This document shows positions 23,782-35,866 of a stretch of DNA of 64,000 bases, in pieces. The DNA comes from Linanthus parryae (taxonomy: Eukaryota > Streptophyta > Magnoliopsida > Ericales > Polemoniaceae): NCBI GenBank assembly GCA_023055425.1, contig JALGPY010000004.1, forward strand, positions 56,009,718-56,073,717, given 5' to 3'. A program made the translations under genes and the position numbers. The notes under the pieces were generated by a model. That model did not search any database. It was not told the DNA's origin and was given only the letters and a program-made list of their open reading frames with translations. Each line of letters starts with the position of its first letter. Position 1 is the first letter of the stretch.

Positions 23782-24511
23782 GCGCGTGAAGACTCATAGC
23801 CGGATAGACTTCCATGCGCGGAAACCAACGTGCGCGTCGCCGCCACGTACCAATTCAAATATGAGTAAGTTCAGCCCCCGTGCGTGCCATTATGACCTAA
23901 AACCCCTAGAGTCGTGCCGTCTGGCCTTTAGGGTTTTAGGCGTGACGTCAGCTTGTTCTGTGACTGCGCGATTCGACGGTGACGGTTGCGATCGACTACT
24001 GAAAGGACGCAACCCTTCATTGTTTTTGGATAAATACTCTGTAATCTCCATTGTTGCAAAGCACCACTTCTTTCTCTTAAAGTGAATGATACCCGGAAGC
24101 CTTCAAGAGCAGATTCAGATGATCAATCACCAATTCAAAATTGCAAATCGTCTTCTTAAATTGTCTGCATCCAAGCAAGCTTTACAGAAACAAGGTTGGC
24201 CTTGTTCAATTTTGATTTAATATGCTAGTATATGCTTTGAACTGTGTTGAATCTGCAAAACCGTGACATATTATCTGCTGAAAACTTGCGAAGAAGCTCA
24301 CAATCTTCGAATCCAATTTCGATTTAGTCACCCAATGATAAAGACCTTGATTGTAGGGTTTCTGAAATCCCTGATAATGCAAACGATTCCGCTCTTTAAT
24401 TTCTGAAATTGGTACCAGACTGTTCATCTTTCTTCCCATAGATCTTGAATCTCGAAATTCAAACTGAAGTGTGCATATTTCTCCCCCATTTTTTCTTGCT
24501 TTTCCGCAGGA
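23782..24511 (+). promoter_or_regulatory. Probable leader region of the antisense gene
   Basis: There is no credible ORF. A weak TATA-like GGATAAATACTC occurs at about 24028. A pyrimidine tract ending TTTTCCGCAG lies directly before the first Met of the antisense gene (24512), a good splice acceptor, so an untranslated first exon with an intron is likely. The donor is not certain. Confidence 0.4.
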
Positions 24512-27500
24512 ATGGCAAAAACAAAAGGAACTAGACCCACTAAGGAGGACGAAGAAGTACCTGATCTTCCGCAAGCTCTATGGCGAAAAGCCCCCTATCT
24601 GGGTGGCAAAGACTTCTACCATGCTAGGGTTAAGGCAAAGAAACTGCCTACCCCTGTCTCTGGTGAGGGATTGCAAACATTAACCCCTCCAGTTAACTCG
24701 GCCTTGCTCGAATTGATTGGCTCCGAAGACGTGGTTTGATTGGGAGTCGAAAATGGGTACTTCCCGTATACTGCGATTTCCACCCAAGCTTTTGTTCAGA
24801 AATTGGACTACATGGATGAGTGGATTGACCATGTGTTGACCAATCATGCTGTGACTTTGAACAATGCTGGAATATATTTCGCAGTTCGTGCTATGAAGGG
24901 TGCTCCCGTGAAGCTATCAGTCCATGCTTCTAAACCTTCTTTCCCGCTACTCGCCTGCGACTCACACCTTCCATTTTGCTGAGTTCGAGGCTGCCCCCAC
25001 GCTCGAGGACGTGCACATGCTGTACGATCTGTCTCCCATGGGTGAGGTGGATCCTTTGAGTCCATTGAGAACGGATGCGGAGCTCGTCCTGTACGCGCAG
25101 ATGGAGGAGTGCTTGGCAGAGGTGAAGAAAATTTCCACCCGATGGACTCCTACAGAAGTCCTTCCTGACTGGCAGTTGGTTGACACATCTGCGAAGAATA
25201 CTTGGAACAAGTGGGTCCAGTACTTTTTCCGTGACTATGCGAACAGCTGTATCACCAAGAAGCTTCTGAGTCGAAACCCGAAGGCTAAGAACTATGTGAA
25301 TGGCAAGGGTTATCACTTGACCCTGTGCGCCTTCCTCTGTGCCTGGTTGTCGAGGTACTTAATCGACGGTCACCCACATGATGGAGTCTTTTACCACGTT
25401 CCGCCTCTTGCTGTGAAATTGGCCCTTGGTCTGAAGGTCGCACTCGGACCCCTAGTCTTGGGCACACTGTACTACAGGTTGGATCAGCTGGTTGTGGCGA
25501 TGAAGGAATCGCGTGGCCGCCTCGACATACTGACTTACATCAACATTGCTTTCTTGACCATGTGGGTCTTCGAGCGATGGCCCTCTTATGCCCCAGTCGC
25601 TTCCAAGCCCAGCAAATGGTGTCCCCCAGGTACGGAAGAGGAACGTAACAGCGGCAGAGCTGCGAGGTGGTTCGAAACAAACTACCCCAAGTGCGTCTGG
25701 AGCCTGATATGCGACAATCGAGAAGAGTTCATAGCCAGGCCCTATGCCATGCGTATTGAAAACGTGCGATGGTTTCCAAAACTGTATCCTTCTAAGGGTG
25801 TTGTCTTCTCAGAAGAGCTCCTCTTCGAAGGTGGAGAGCATTTCCACGAGCGCTATCGCGAATTCTTTTGCTGGTGCCTGCGAGGTTCCCTTCCTGCCCT
25901 CGCAGAGCATGTTCCTGAGCTCGCGCCAAGGTATGAGAGGATCACCGTGGATGTTGATCCCACTCGTGTTTCTCCCCAATTCGGCTTCGATGCAGTGGCA
26001 CCATCAATCAGGCCGCAGTCTATCATCAGAGGCTGCTATAAGCGTTTGTTGTCAAAGGAGTGTAAAACAGTCTTGCTGAGCAATCTCCCCATCGAGCAAC
26101 CTGCAGGTAACCGTGAAGGCGGCTGTTCCAAAAACTGGCTCGCATACTGGAACGCCCAGCAGACAAGGTTTGAGACGCAGTCGGTCCCCCAGCCAAGCAC
26201 AGCTCCTGTGATCAAAAGGAATTCTTTTCCTTTTCGTCCCAATTGTAGCCTGGACGAGTCTGAATATGGTTGCTATTCATTGCTAGATCGCGAGAACCAT
26301 CTGTGTCCCTCCATCATTCTAGATGAAAAGATCGCTGCGGTTAGAAAAGGCGACTCGCATGTCATCAGATACAGCGAGACTTTTGCTAAGGTAAGCAACT
26401 TCTCTTGCACGCGCTAAGCTTCTTTATTTCAATATACTGAAGACTTCATATTACACTTCTTGCTGTAGTGCCATGTGCGGAGGTTTGCATCTGGTGAGCG
26501 TTCCAAATCACTGGTTACCACCATTGTTACTTCAAGAAGGAAAAGACAGCCGTTTCGGCTGGCATCGAGAATGGATCCCGAGGTCGAGGCCAGGATTCGC
26601 GAGGTCATGAATGCTTTTGCCGATTCGCTGATAGACAATACCCCAGCCTTGTCTCCCCCTAGAGATGATCCGTCTCCTCCGGCGACTGGTGCTCCAAGAG
26701 CGAAGAGGCCCAGGCAAAGAGGAATTACAATTTCTTCCCCTAGAAGCGCTCCGACTTCCCCTCCTGCGAGGTCCCTTTCTGCCAGGGATAAAGGTAAAGG
26801 TCGCATGACCGGTAAAGCGCGGAAGGAGCTCGTAGTGGAGACCTTTGTTCCATTCGGCCAGGAGGAAGAAGAGGAGAGGCGGGAGCCAAGAGAAGGAGAT
26901 GAAGAAGAAGAAGAAAGAGTTGAAGATGTCAGAGTCAGAGAGGAAGATGCGGCATATGAGGAAGAATCAGGAGGTATCTCAATTGTACTTCTCCTCTCAT
27001 TATCTTAACTCTTTTGCAATCTGGTTTGAACAAGTTGTTTCTTTAGCAGATGATGATGGTGAGGCCATCAGTGGCCTTTTGGCCAAGAGGCAGAAGAGGG
27101 GTGCTCATTATGGTGTTTCCGATGAAACCATAAGCGAGGACATTCTCGCCGAGTCCAGGAGGACAGCTGCGGAAGCTGCTGAAAGGAGAAGGAAACGAGA
27201 AGAGGAGGAGCTCGAGCGTGTGAAGCAGAGGAGCCTAGAAGAACAACACGTCGACGACCTAGTGCGTCCAGCTGATGAGGAATATATGCTTCCCGAAGAG
27301 GTGGCTCCTCGAGTGGAAGAGGAAGATGTGGCTCTAGAGGAAGATGCGGCAGCCTTAGAGCAAGCCCAAGCAGATTTCGAAGAAATCGCAGGTGGCAATG
27401 AAGGTGAGATTTTTAATCTCGCAGTGACTTACCGAGATGTAATTGTCGGTGCACTAAAGCACGGTGTGTCAAAAGCTGAAATTCGCCGTTGGCTAGTAGG

Positions 27501-28822
27501 CAAGTGCGGTGAAACCTCAGGTAATCACTCGCACGATATGCGTGAACTAGGCTTAGCAACTCAAAACATAATCATGACTGGTTTCTTCGCGCCCCAGGTC
27601 ACGCTCACCTTAAAGACATGCTTAATGAAGACACATTAATAGGGCAAGGTTCCACGTCCTTAGCGTATGACGAGGATGCTGCAATCCCACCTTTGCGTGG
27701 AGGTGCTTGCTCTTAGCTTAGCAAAGATAGTAAAATAAAATACGATACAAGTTACCTCACACCATCGCATTTTGTATCGCAGGCAATGCTGATGAACCCG
27801 TGTTGGAGCAAAGGAGTCAACCTTCTGCGTCCTATGTCCCTGTGCCGAGTTCTCATACTGAGAAGCCTGTCGCAGCTGCTGAACATGCAGGAGAGCCCCT
27901 CGAGGACGTCATTGAACTCTCCGATGATGCCGAAGCTGACACTGTTTTAATGGAGGAAAATGCCCCTGAGGAAACAGGAACGAACGCTGCTGACGCTATC
28001 GCACCTGAAGGCATCCATAATCAAGCTGCCACTTCTGCTGCTGCCATGCCCCCGGCAATGACTGAGCCTGCGGCACCTCTTCCTGCGAGGAACTTTTGGG
28101 GTTCGCAGGTCGGAGCTGCAATCGCACCTGGTGCGGCTTATACTCTTCCCCCCAACTATGAGGAGTTAGAACTCGCAGCTGATAGGAGGGCAATGGAGCG
28201 AGGACAGTCTTTAACTACCCCAGCAATGTGAATTCCTTCTCTGCGCGAGATCCTTGAAGGAACTGGTATGTCGTGATTTGCTGTTCGCATTTTGCATTCT
28301 TCGTTTGCCAGTTTGATATTCTAACTTGGCTTTGACATTGCTTTAGGTTTGAAGCAAGCCGACGTGGACTGGCTAGTTCGGATGCGTCTCACCTATCCTC
28401 AATCATTTGCGAGGTCTCTGGAGATAGGGCCCTTCGACAGGAGGCTATTTCTTACTGAAGCCATCTGGATTTTGGAGCAGCTGTCCGCGGCCACACCTGC
28501 GACCATTTATCCTCAGAGCGCGGAATTGCTTTTTGGCATGTGCCAAAATCTTCTCGCCAAAGTTCAAGGCAAACTAGGCTTCAAGTTTCTTATTAAAAGA
28601 GTTACCCTGATTCGCGCGGCCGTGACATTGAAACGCGGCCATCAAAACCTCGCAGCTGAGAAGCAGAAGGTAGAGCAGCAAAGGCAAAAGGTTGAAGAAG
28701 CTATGAAGCTTTTTCATGAGATGAATGCCAAATGCGAGCAATTGAAACAAGAAGTGGAGCAAATAGAAAACCTTAGCCGTCAGTTTACTCCTAACGATTC
28801 CTTGATCAAAGGCTTGTTTTAG
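24512..28822 (+). pseudogene. E3 antisense gene 1: plant-mobile-domain-like protein, five coding exons
   Basis: Coding exons 24512-26390, 26469-26973, 27050-27403, 27783-28265 and 28347-28822 are joined by four GT-AG introns (donors AAG/GTAAGC, GAG/GTATC, AAG/GTGAGA, CTG/GTATG). Intron 1 is phase 0 and introns 2-4 are phase 1. All joins keep the frame. The N-terminal 600 or so residues (for example THTFHFAEFEAAPTLEDVHM, FIARPYAMRIENVRWF) resemble the plant mobile domain or gypsy-associated transposase-28 type proteins. The middle is Pro/Ser-rich then Glu/Arg-rich. The last exon ends in a coiled coil (AAEKQKVEQQRQKVEEAM). This copy has a TGA at 24737, a frameshift near 24910 and a TGA at 28229. 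From family knowledge, antisense extra ORFs occur in Tat-lineage elements. The role is unknown. Confidence 0.75.
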
Positions 28823-29188
28823 AAGTAGCAAAACATTACTGTAATGTTGCTAGGGTTTCTCCCCCTTTTTTTTTCCTCAAAAAAAAGAATTGAAATGCCC
28901 GTTTTGCCCTTTCCGGGATTTGCTCGAATATCTCTGTGTATATCAATTTATGACGTCAGCAATTGATACTCTGCCTTGATTTTCGCGCTAATTATTCATT
29001 AGATAAGCACGCCTTCCTTGGGAAATCCATCCGTATCATGACTATCCGTCATTAATTAGGATACGCAACCGAATCGTCGTAGCCTTTAGTAGGGTAATTG
29101 ATTGTTACCGCTTTTCAAGGCGTAAGTGATTGACCTTACCCTCTTTTCAAATTCAGCTGACTCATCTTGGCAACTGAAGAGTCTCTGC
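28823..29188 (+). other. Spacer between the two antisense units
   Basis: No gene is seen. A T-rich then A-rich stretch at 28861-28888 follows the stop codon of antisense gene 1 and may be part of its 3' UTR. Confidence 0.4.
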
Positions 29189-29798
29189 AAGGTCTATATA
29201 AACCCTGCCTATTGCTATTTGGGTTCTTCATCCCAAAATGTGGTTTGTCGTGAGTCCTCACGACTGCTGGCTTCAACGTTTGTTTTTCGTTGATTCATGG
29301 CAACTTGAAGTTGTGAAACCTGAGTTTGCGCTTTGTGCTATAGAAATAGTTTCCAAGATCCGCTTTATAAGGCTTATTGATCTTTATAACTATCATAGAG
29401 AAGATGCAGATAATACCTCATATTTGTTCGAAGAATTTTCTTTGTCTATTATGCTTGCAGGTCATGTTTCCGGCCGCCTCCCGGCGAGGTGCAGCGCCGT
29501 ACTGACCTTGTTACCGACTCGTAATGAACGGCGGGATTCTCCTCCAGCATTCCCGGAGAAGAATTTCTTGCCTCCTCGTTCTTGAACTCAGGGTGGCGAG
29601 CCAATGTGCTCGTCTTCGTGGACAAGGAGCCCATTGCCCGAGGAATAACTGTTCCCCTGTCTTGTACGGCTGCATATGCCGGAACAGGTGGTTCCTCTGG
29701 CACATATCTTGATCAGACAGAGGCCTTGTTAGATCCTGAGATCTTGAATACAGCGTGGCATAGCCTTCGTGGCGTTTGTAGGCCGTTCATTTTATAGC
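29189..29798 (+). pseudogene. E3 antisense unit 2 with TATA box (unknown small protein)
   Basis: A strong TATA box (GTCTATATAAACC, about 29190-29202) precedes an ORF starting ATG at 29238. A splice acceptor-like TGCTTGCAG at 29452-29460 is followed by a second ATG (MFPAASRRGAAPY) and then a stop. A third open frame (about 29550-29797) contains WRANVLVFVDKEPIARGI and PEILNTAWHSLRGVCRPF. The protein is not recognised and the frames do not connect cleanly. It appears to be a separate antisense transcription unit within E3. Confidence 0.4.
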
Positions 29799-30134
29799 AA
29801 GACCCGGCTGGCTACAAACTTCTGGTCGCAAGTCTTTGTATCGCATAGCTTCTGTTAGGACTGTTAGGTCGATCCCTTTCCATTTGGGATTTCCCCGATG
29901 AGTAACTTCTGTATGCGAGTTACTATGTAGATGCATTGTAAGCCATGTTGGCTGCGTAGTTAGCTTGAGCTGAGCTTTTTCGCTTGTAAGCTGTTATCTA
30001 GACAGATAAAGTGTAAGTCGTTTTGACTCATAATGATAAATCGTCTTGTATGATTTGCTGTCTTGTTACAACAAATTACAATTTCGCATGTGTATTGGCA
30101 AATTTCGCCTTCTGTAGTGCTATATACACACTTT
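29799..30134 (+). other. Noncoding E3 sequence left of the tandem array
   Basis: I see no ORF. Short imperfect internal repeats (AAGCCATGTTGGC, TAAGTCGTTTTGAC, AAATCGTCTTGTATG) look like an older, degraded repetitive stretch. Confidence 0.45.
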
Positions 30135-30911
30135 GCATTGTCGCTTGGATATCTTTTTAGATCGTTCGAGATCGTGTTTGCGCAACTTTTCTATCCTTGG
30201 AAGATAGGCTTGTGATTTACTTTAGATTCAAGTGCAAGTGCTATCTTATCAGATAGGCCTTTGTAGATCACTTAAGATCATTTTGCATAATGCTGCTATC
30301 ATGAAAGATAGACTTAAGAACGATTTTAAAATCTCATTTGTATAGCGCTGCTATCGCGGCAGATAGGCTTGAAAGATCATTCAAGATCATGTTCGCATAG
30401 GCTGCTATCGTAGCAGATAGGCTTAGAAGATCAATTAAGATCGCTCTCGCATAGGCTGCTATCGTGGCAGATAGGCTTAGAAGATCAATTAAGATCGCTC
30501 TCGCATAGGCTGCTATCGTGGCAGATAGGCTTAGAAGATCAATTAAGATCGTTTTCGTATGACCTGCTATCGTGGCAGATAGGCTTAGAAGATCAATTAA
30601 GATCGTTTTCGCATGAGCTGCTATCGTGGCAGATAGGCTTAGAAGATCAATTAAGATCGTTTTCGCATGAGCTGCTGTCGTGGCAGATAGGCTTAGAAGA
30701 TCAATTAAGATCGTTTTCGCATGAGCTGCTGTCGTGGCAGATAGGCTTAGAAGATCAATTAAGATCGTTTTCGCATGAGCTGCTGTCGTGGCAGATAGTC
30801 TTAGAAGATCAATTAAGATCGTTTTTGCATGAGCTGCTATCGTGGCAGATAGGCTTAGAAAATCAATTAAGATCGTTTTTGCACTGGCTGCTATTACGGC
30901 GGATAGGCTCT
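30135..30911. repeat. 54-bp tandem repeat array in E3
   Basis: The best units (about 30370-30890) repeat every 54 bases: GCTTAGAAGATC begins at 30421, 30475 and 30529. About nine to ten units are good and a few degenerate ones lie to the left. Each contains CTATCGTGGCAGATAG, whose arms CTATC/GATAG can pair, and AAGATCAATTAAGATC. It lies in the 3' untranslated part of E3, between integrase and the antisense units. Confidence 0.92.
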
Positions 30912-31117
30912 TGCTAACAATAATTATTAACTAAATGAAGCGGTAAAGACAGCTAGAAACATAAAGTTCTTCTCATTTGGGAGAAGTCTTTTATTATAGA
31001 ACTCTCATGTGGGAGAGATGAGATTACAATGCTCTCATATGGGAGAGAAGATATGCGAATCATGGCAATATGGAGCATAAAGAAAGCGTTGTAATATAAC
31101 GCGTAAAATAAGAGAAT
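30912..31117. other. E3 sequence after integrase
   Basis: No gene is present. Three imperfect copies of CTCATNTGGGAGA lie at about 30973, 31004 and 31032. Confidence 0.5.
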
Positions 31118-32485
31118 TTAGGGATAGTACTTCTTGATCCAGCGCATATTGACTGAGCTTGGGGTTGAGTTCGTGCCATGTAACCTCCGTATGCTGCAGT
31201 AGCCACTGTCAAAGACTTCCGTGACTTCGAAGGGTCCTTCCCAATTGGCTGCGAACTTTGGGTGAGCCGCCTCTCGCATGCAATGATCAGATGCGCGTAA
31301 GACCAAATCTCCAACTGTGAAATCTCGACGTTGGACTGTTTTGTTGTACGCACGAGCAATCCTTTCTTGGTAGCGCTTATTGGTCCTTTTGGCTTGTTCC
31401 CGCTTTTCTTCTAGCAGGACTAAGTCATGGTCGCGTTGATTGTCGTACAATGCGTGGAAAGCCAATCTTGCAGAGTTAACTTTTACTTCCGCAGGTACCA
31501 CAGCCTCAGCTCCATAGCATAGAAGGAATGGTGAGACCCCTGTGGGTGTCCTTGGAGAAGTCCGGTAAGCCCAAAGGGCTATGCTCAAAGAATCAGCCCA
31601 CTTCTTGTGGTCATCTGCGACCATCTTGCTCAAAATTCTCAACACCGTCTTGTTGGTCGCCTCTGCTTGCCCATTCCTCTTCGGGTAGTATGTGGTGGAG
31701 CATATTTGCCTGATGTTGTATTCTGCTAGCTTCGCAGCCACCTGGCGATTAACAAAAAGAGTGCCATTATCCGAAAGGATGGTGTTGGGAATTCCGAACC
31801 TGCATATGATGCTTTCTTGGATGAAATGGACCACAGCTAGCGCAGTTTCCGTCTTCAGTGGTATTGCTTCCACCCACTTGGTGAACAACTCAGTCCCGGT
31901 GAGAATGAAGTGATTCCCATGTGAGGTTGGTCTAATGGGACCAATAAAATTCAGAGCCCATGTGTGAAACGGCCATGGTGTTCCCAATGCATGTAGATCT
32001 ACAGCAGGAGCGTGCACTAGATTACCTTTAAATTGACACTCCTGGCAGCGTCGTACTTTGGTGCGGCAATCAGCCTCCATAGTGGGCCAGAAATATCCAA
32101 TTGAGAGGAGTTGTTTGCATAATTTCGCACCTCCCTGATGTTCCACCTGGTGAGAGAGGTCCATCACTTCTTGTGCTTCCCTGCTGTCTAGACATCGCAG
32201 CAAGTTACCTTCATGCCCTCTTCGCCAAAGCAGATTTTCTTGCACCACATATCGGGCTGCTTTCCTCCTTAGTTTCTCAGCTTCTTTTCTTGATTCGGGT
32301 ACAGTACCCTGGGTGAGAAACTCAAAGAGTGGTTTCCTCCAATCCGCATCACCGTCGGTCAGAGCAATGAGTAAAGAATCTTTGATCAATGCGCAACTCT
32401 CGCACTTTCCTTGTATCAGCGCTGCGGCCGTTGACATGTCCGGCCAATGGATGCCGTATCTCTGAGCTTTCCGATAGATTGACAC
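31118..32485 (-). pseudogene. E3 integrase
   Basis: The frame is open for 455 codons. It contains the zinc-binding HHCC region (LSHQVEHQGGAKLCKQLL, VRRCQECQ) and the catalytic core. The first acidic position reads WALNFIGPI, Asn where the family has Asp. The second (ILSDNGTLF) and the Glu (NGQAEATNKT) are present. The C-terminal segment (VLRASDHCMREAAHPKF, WEGPFEV) ends at SVNMRWIKKYYP with no chromodomain. The open frame with a changed catalytic residue suggests recent inactivation by point mutation. Confidence 0.88.
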
Positions 32486-32554
32486 CTCACTTTCCCCGCA
32501 TGCATGTTGGTGAATCTTTTCTAATAGCAGTCGTCCTTTTTGCTCGGAGACGCA

Positions 32555-34842
32555 TCACATAAGTATTCCGCCAGGGCCCTTGTAATAGAGGGTGTTGTCA
32601 TGTATGCAGTACCCCTTTGTGGATGCCCAGTTCTCGCTGCTCGTGCCCTCTGCGATGGCCCGTAAAATTGAATTTCTCCAGTCCGCATCGTCTATGCATT
32701 CATCGTCGCACGCGTCTTCTGTTAATGCCGACGATGTTCGCACTTCAATCGAGATTCTTGCAGGACATTTGTCCGAGCTAACCTTGGATCCCAAGGTAGC
32801 CAAAGCGTCTGCATGCCTGTTGTCCGCTCGAGGTTTGTGCTCGTATCTGACATCACAGAATTGTTGCACCAATCTCTGCACTAGGGTCCTGTAGGGCAAT
32901 AGGTTTATTTCCTTCAAACCATACTCGCCCGAGGCTTGTTTGATAATTAGCTTGGAGTCCCCCATAACTGTCAAGTTGCTTACTTCCAACGCCTTTGCCG
33001 CGCGGAGTCCTGCGATGAGAGCTTCATACTCTGCTTCATTGTTGGTTACTGCAAAGTCAAGTTTTGCAGACATCTGTATGACTTCCCCATCTGGTTTGGT
33101 CAAGCCTTTCCCAATGCCTCCACCTTTCCTTGTGGACGAGCCATCGAAATGAAGCGTCCAGTAAGGCAACTCAACTGCGTAAATTTCAGGTCCCTCCAAT
33201 TCTTCTTCGATCACAGGCTCATGACTGTTATCGGGGAACTGCGCCAACAAATCCGCTACCGCCTGCGATTTGATCGCCCGCGGTCGAACGCATGTGATGT
33301 CGAATTGGGAAATGGTCATGTACCATTTTGCCAATCTTCCTCCAGGAGTAGTGTGAGTTAGCAGATATCGTATGGGATCATTCTTTGTGACTACCACTAC
33401 TTTGTGCGAAGCAAAATAGTGTCTCAACTTCTCTATTACGAAGAATAAAGCAAGGAAATGACGTTCGATGTTTGTGTACCTTGATTCTGCGGGCTGCACA
33501 ATGCGAGAGATATAGTAGATGGGTCTTTCTTGTCCGTCGTACTCCTGGGCCAGAAGGGCTCCTATAGACTTCCTTGTGGACGTTAGATACAGCAAAAGCG
33601 GTGATCCTAGCTGAGGTGCGATCATCACTTTTGAAGACATCAGCAGCTCCTTTAGTTTCTCGAACGCAGCTTCGTGCTCCGGAGTCCAGTTGTATGCAGC
33701 GTCTTTCTTAAGAAGATTACTGAAGCAGAAAGTAATCTCAGCAATCGCTGGGATGAATATTCGCAGATATGATAGCTTCCCCAAGAATGTCTTCAAGGCA
33801 CTCTGATTATGTGGCGGAGTCATGCCAGTGATGGCTGAAACTTTCACGGGGTCAGGCTCGATTCCTTGACGATGTACCACGCATCCCAAGAATTTCCCTG
33901 ATTTTACCCCAAATGCGCACTTCATATGATTCATTTTCAATTGAAAGCGCCTGCATCTATTGAACACTGTCTGCAAATCCGCCAGATGGTCTGCTTCTTG
34001 CTTGGATTTGACAACCAAGTCATCTACATAGAATTCCACTTCCTTGTGCATCATGTCGTGGAACAGAGCCATCATGGCCCGCTGATAAGTTGCACCTGCG
34101 TTTTTGAGACCAAAAGGCATCACCGTATAGTTGAACACTCCCACTGGGTGATGAATGCGGTTTTCCGTGCATCTTCAGGGTCCATCTTGATCTGATTGTA
34201 CCCGCTGAAGCCGTCCATGAAACTGAACATGCGATGTCCTGCTATCGAATCAATAAGCAGATCAATGTCGGGGAGCGGAAAATCGTCCTTGGGGCAGAAA
34301 CGATTGAGATCCCGGAAATCCACGCAGATGCGAAGCTGTCCATTCTTCTTTACCACGGGCACAATGTTGGCCAGCCATGTGGGATGGTGATTCGGCTCTA
34401 TGAACTTGGCGTCCAGGAGTTTAACAATCTCCTGCTTAATCTTCACATTGAGCTCCGGCCTAAAGCTTCTTGTGCTCTGCTTTACCGGCTTGGACCCCGA
34501 AATCACATCCAACCGGTGCATGGTGATGCTCGTGTCGAGGTCCGGCATTTCGTCGTACTCCCATGCGAATACATCCTTGTATTCGGTCAGGAGCTGTAGC
34601 ATTCTCTCCTCCTCTTCGCTCGTTAGGTCCGCACTTAGGAAGACCGGCCTTTTCTTTTCTTCGCTTGGGCTTAGGAACAACTCCTTCAGCTCCTGCTTTT
34701 GCGGTCTGGGTTTGTCTTCCATGCATTCGGGCGCTTCTCTGAGTCTCTCTTCCAGAGTGCTTAGCTTTGGCTTTTCTGTCTCCGCAACCTGCTCGATTTG
34801 GTTGATTTGCTCGGGGATATCCCCATTCCCGTGTGAGGACAC
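32555..34842 (-). pseudogene. E3 reverse transcriptase, RNase H and second RNase H
   Basis: RT motifs are PTWLANIVPVVKKNGQLR, RICVDFRDLNRFCPKDDFPL, FMDGFSGYNQI (34120-34842) and, after a frameshift near 34140, FNYTVMPFGLKNAGATYQ and FYVDDLVVKS. RNase H follows (YYISRIVQPAESRYTNIE). A second RNase H-like domain then carries LHFDGSSTRKGGGIG, TNNEAEYEALIAGL, VMGDSKLIIKQASGEY and NRHADALATLG. The paired RNase H domains mark the Tat lineage. Confidence 0.9.
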
Positions 34843-34854
34843 CCCCGCGCACCT

Positions 34855-35866
34855 TCATATGAGATAGCATTTCTTCCCATTGGCGTAGAAACTATCTATA
34901 TCCTTGCCTTCAGGGTCATGCTTTGCTATTCTTTTCAGAGTGTACACGTTCTTTCGCTGGTAAGCAATCCGCGACGCTTCTTCTCGCGTGGGCGGCTTTT
35001 CCTTTGCATCCTCCCTTGTCACCATCACTCCCGCAGGTGACTGATCTTTGATATCTTCCCATAGGGGTAGAGGAGTGGAATTGAATGGTCCCGGTGTTTG
35101 CTCATCTGCCATCTCGGTGAACCACACCGCCTCGCTGAGATGCGCCTCATCCATGTTGAATGGATTTGTCGAAGCCGGTATCTCGACTATTCTGTCATTC
35201 CAAATAGCTTTCATCACTTGGTGAGCTGTTGAAGGGACAACATCAAAGCGATGAATCCAGGCTCGTCCTATGATCATGTGATACGTAGTGTTCGCATCTA
35301 TGACATAGAACTTCGCTGAGCACTTGATTTTGCCGATCTGGATACCCAGGCGGATCCATCCTATCGTCATTCTAGAGTCGCTTCCGAATCCCATCAAAGG
35401 GGATGGACGTTTGACAATCTTGTACTCTGGGATCCCTGCTAGCTTCAATGTGTGGAGCGAAACAACGTTATCCGCTGCTCCTCCGTCGACGAACGCTCTT
35501 TTGAACTCGACGCCATTGATGATGGCCGTCACATACAGAGGCCTCTGGTGGCTCATCTGTTCTCTTGTCGCTTGCGGAAAAGGTGATGAACTTCTCTGTA
35601 GGGCGAGACGCCCTAACAACTTTCCCATTGGAGACTACGAGATCCTCCTCGTAATCTTCTGCTATCCTTAAGATCGCTTTTGTCATCTTCGTCCGGCATT
35701 TTTCGGAGAAGTTCATCTCGTCGAAGAATCTGCTGTAGCCGTGCGACCCCTTCATCCGGTCGGCACGCTCGTCCTCCGTGTCAATGCTGTAGTCTTCATC
35801 CTGGATCTCGGCAATGATGGGTAGACCATCTTCTGCGACCTCTTCAAGATCCACAATCGAGATCAT
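34855..35866 (-). pseudogene. E3 protease region
   Basis: The frame starting at 35866 overlaps the gag stop by four bases (ATGA). It shifts near 35560 into the frame that carries the protease site RAFVDGGAADNVVSLHTL and the flap-like YHMIIGRAWIHRFDVVPS. A TGA at 34855 separates it from the RT in the same frame. Confidence 0.75.

Noticed and set aside
24930..25316. Minus-strand ORFs opposite antisense gene 1
   Set aside because: They mirror the plus-strand coding exons and show no domain.
30135..30911. CRISPR-like array
   Set aside because: Units repeat end to end every 54 bases without unique spacers, in a plant retroelement. It is a tandem repeat.
31528..34599. Plus-strand ORFs opposite the E3 pol region
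   Set aside because: They are shadows of the minus-strand pol. No splice sites, start context or protein similarity support them.
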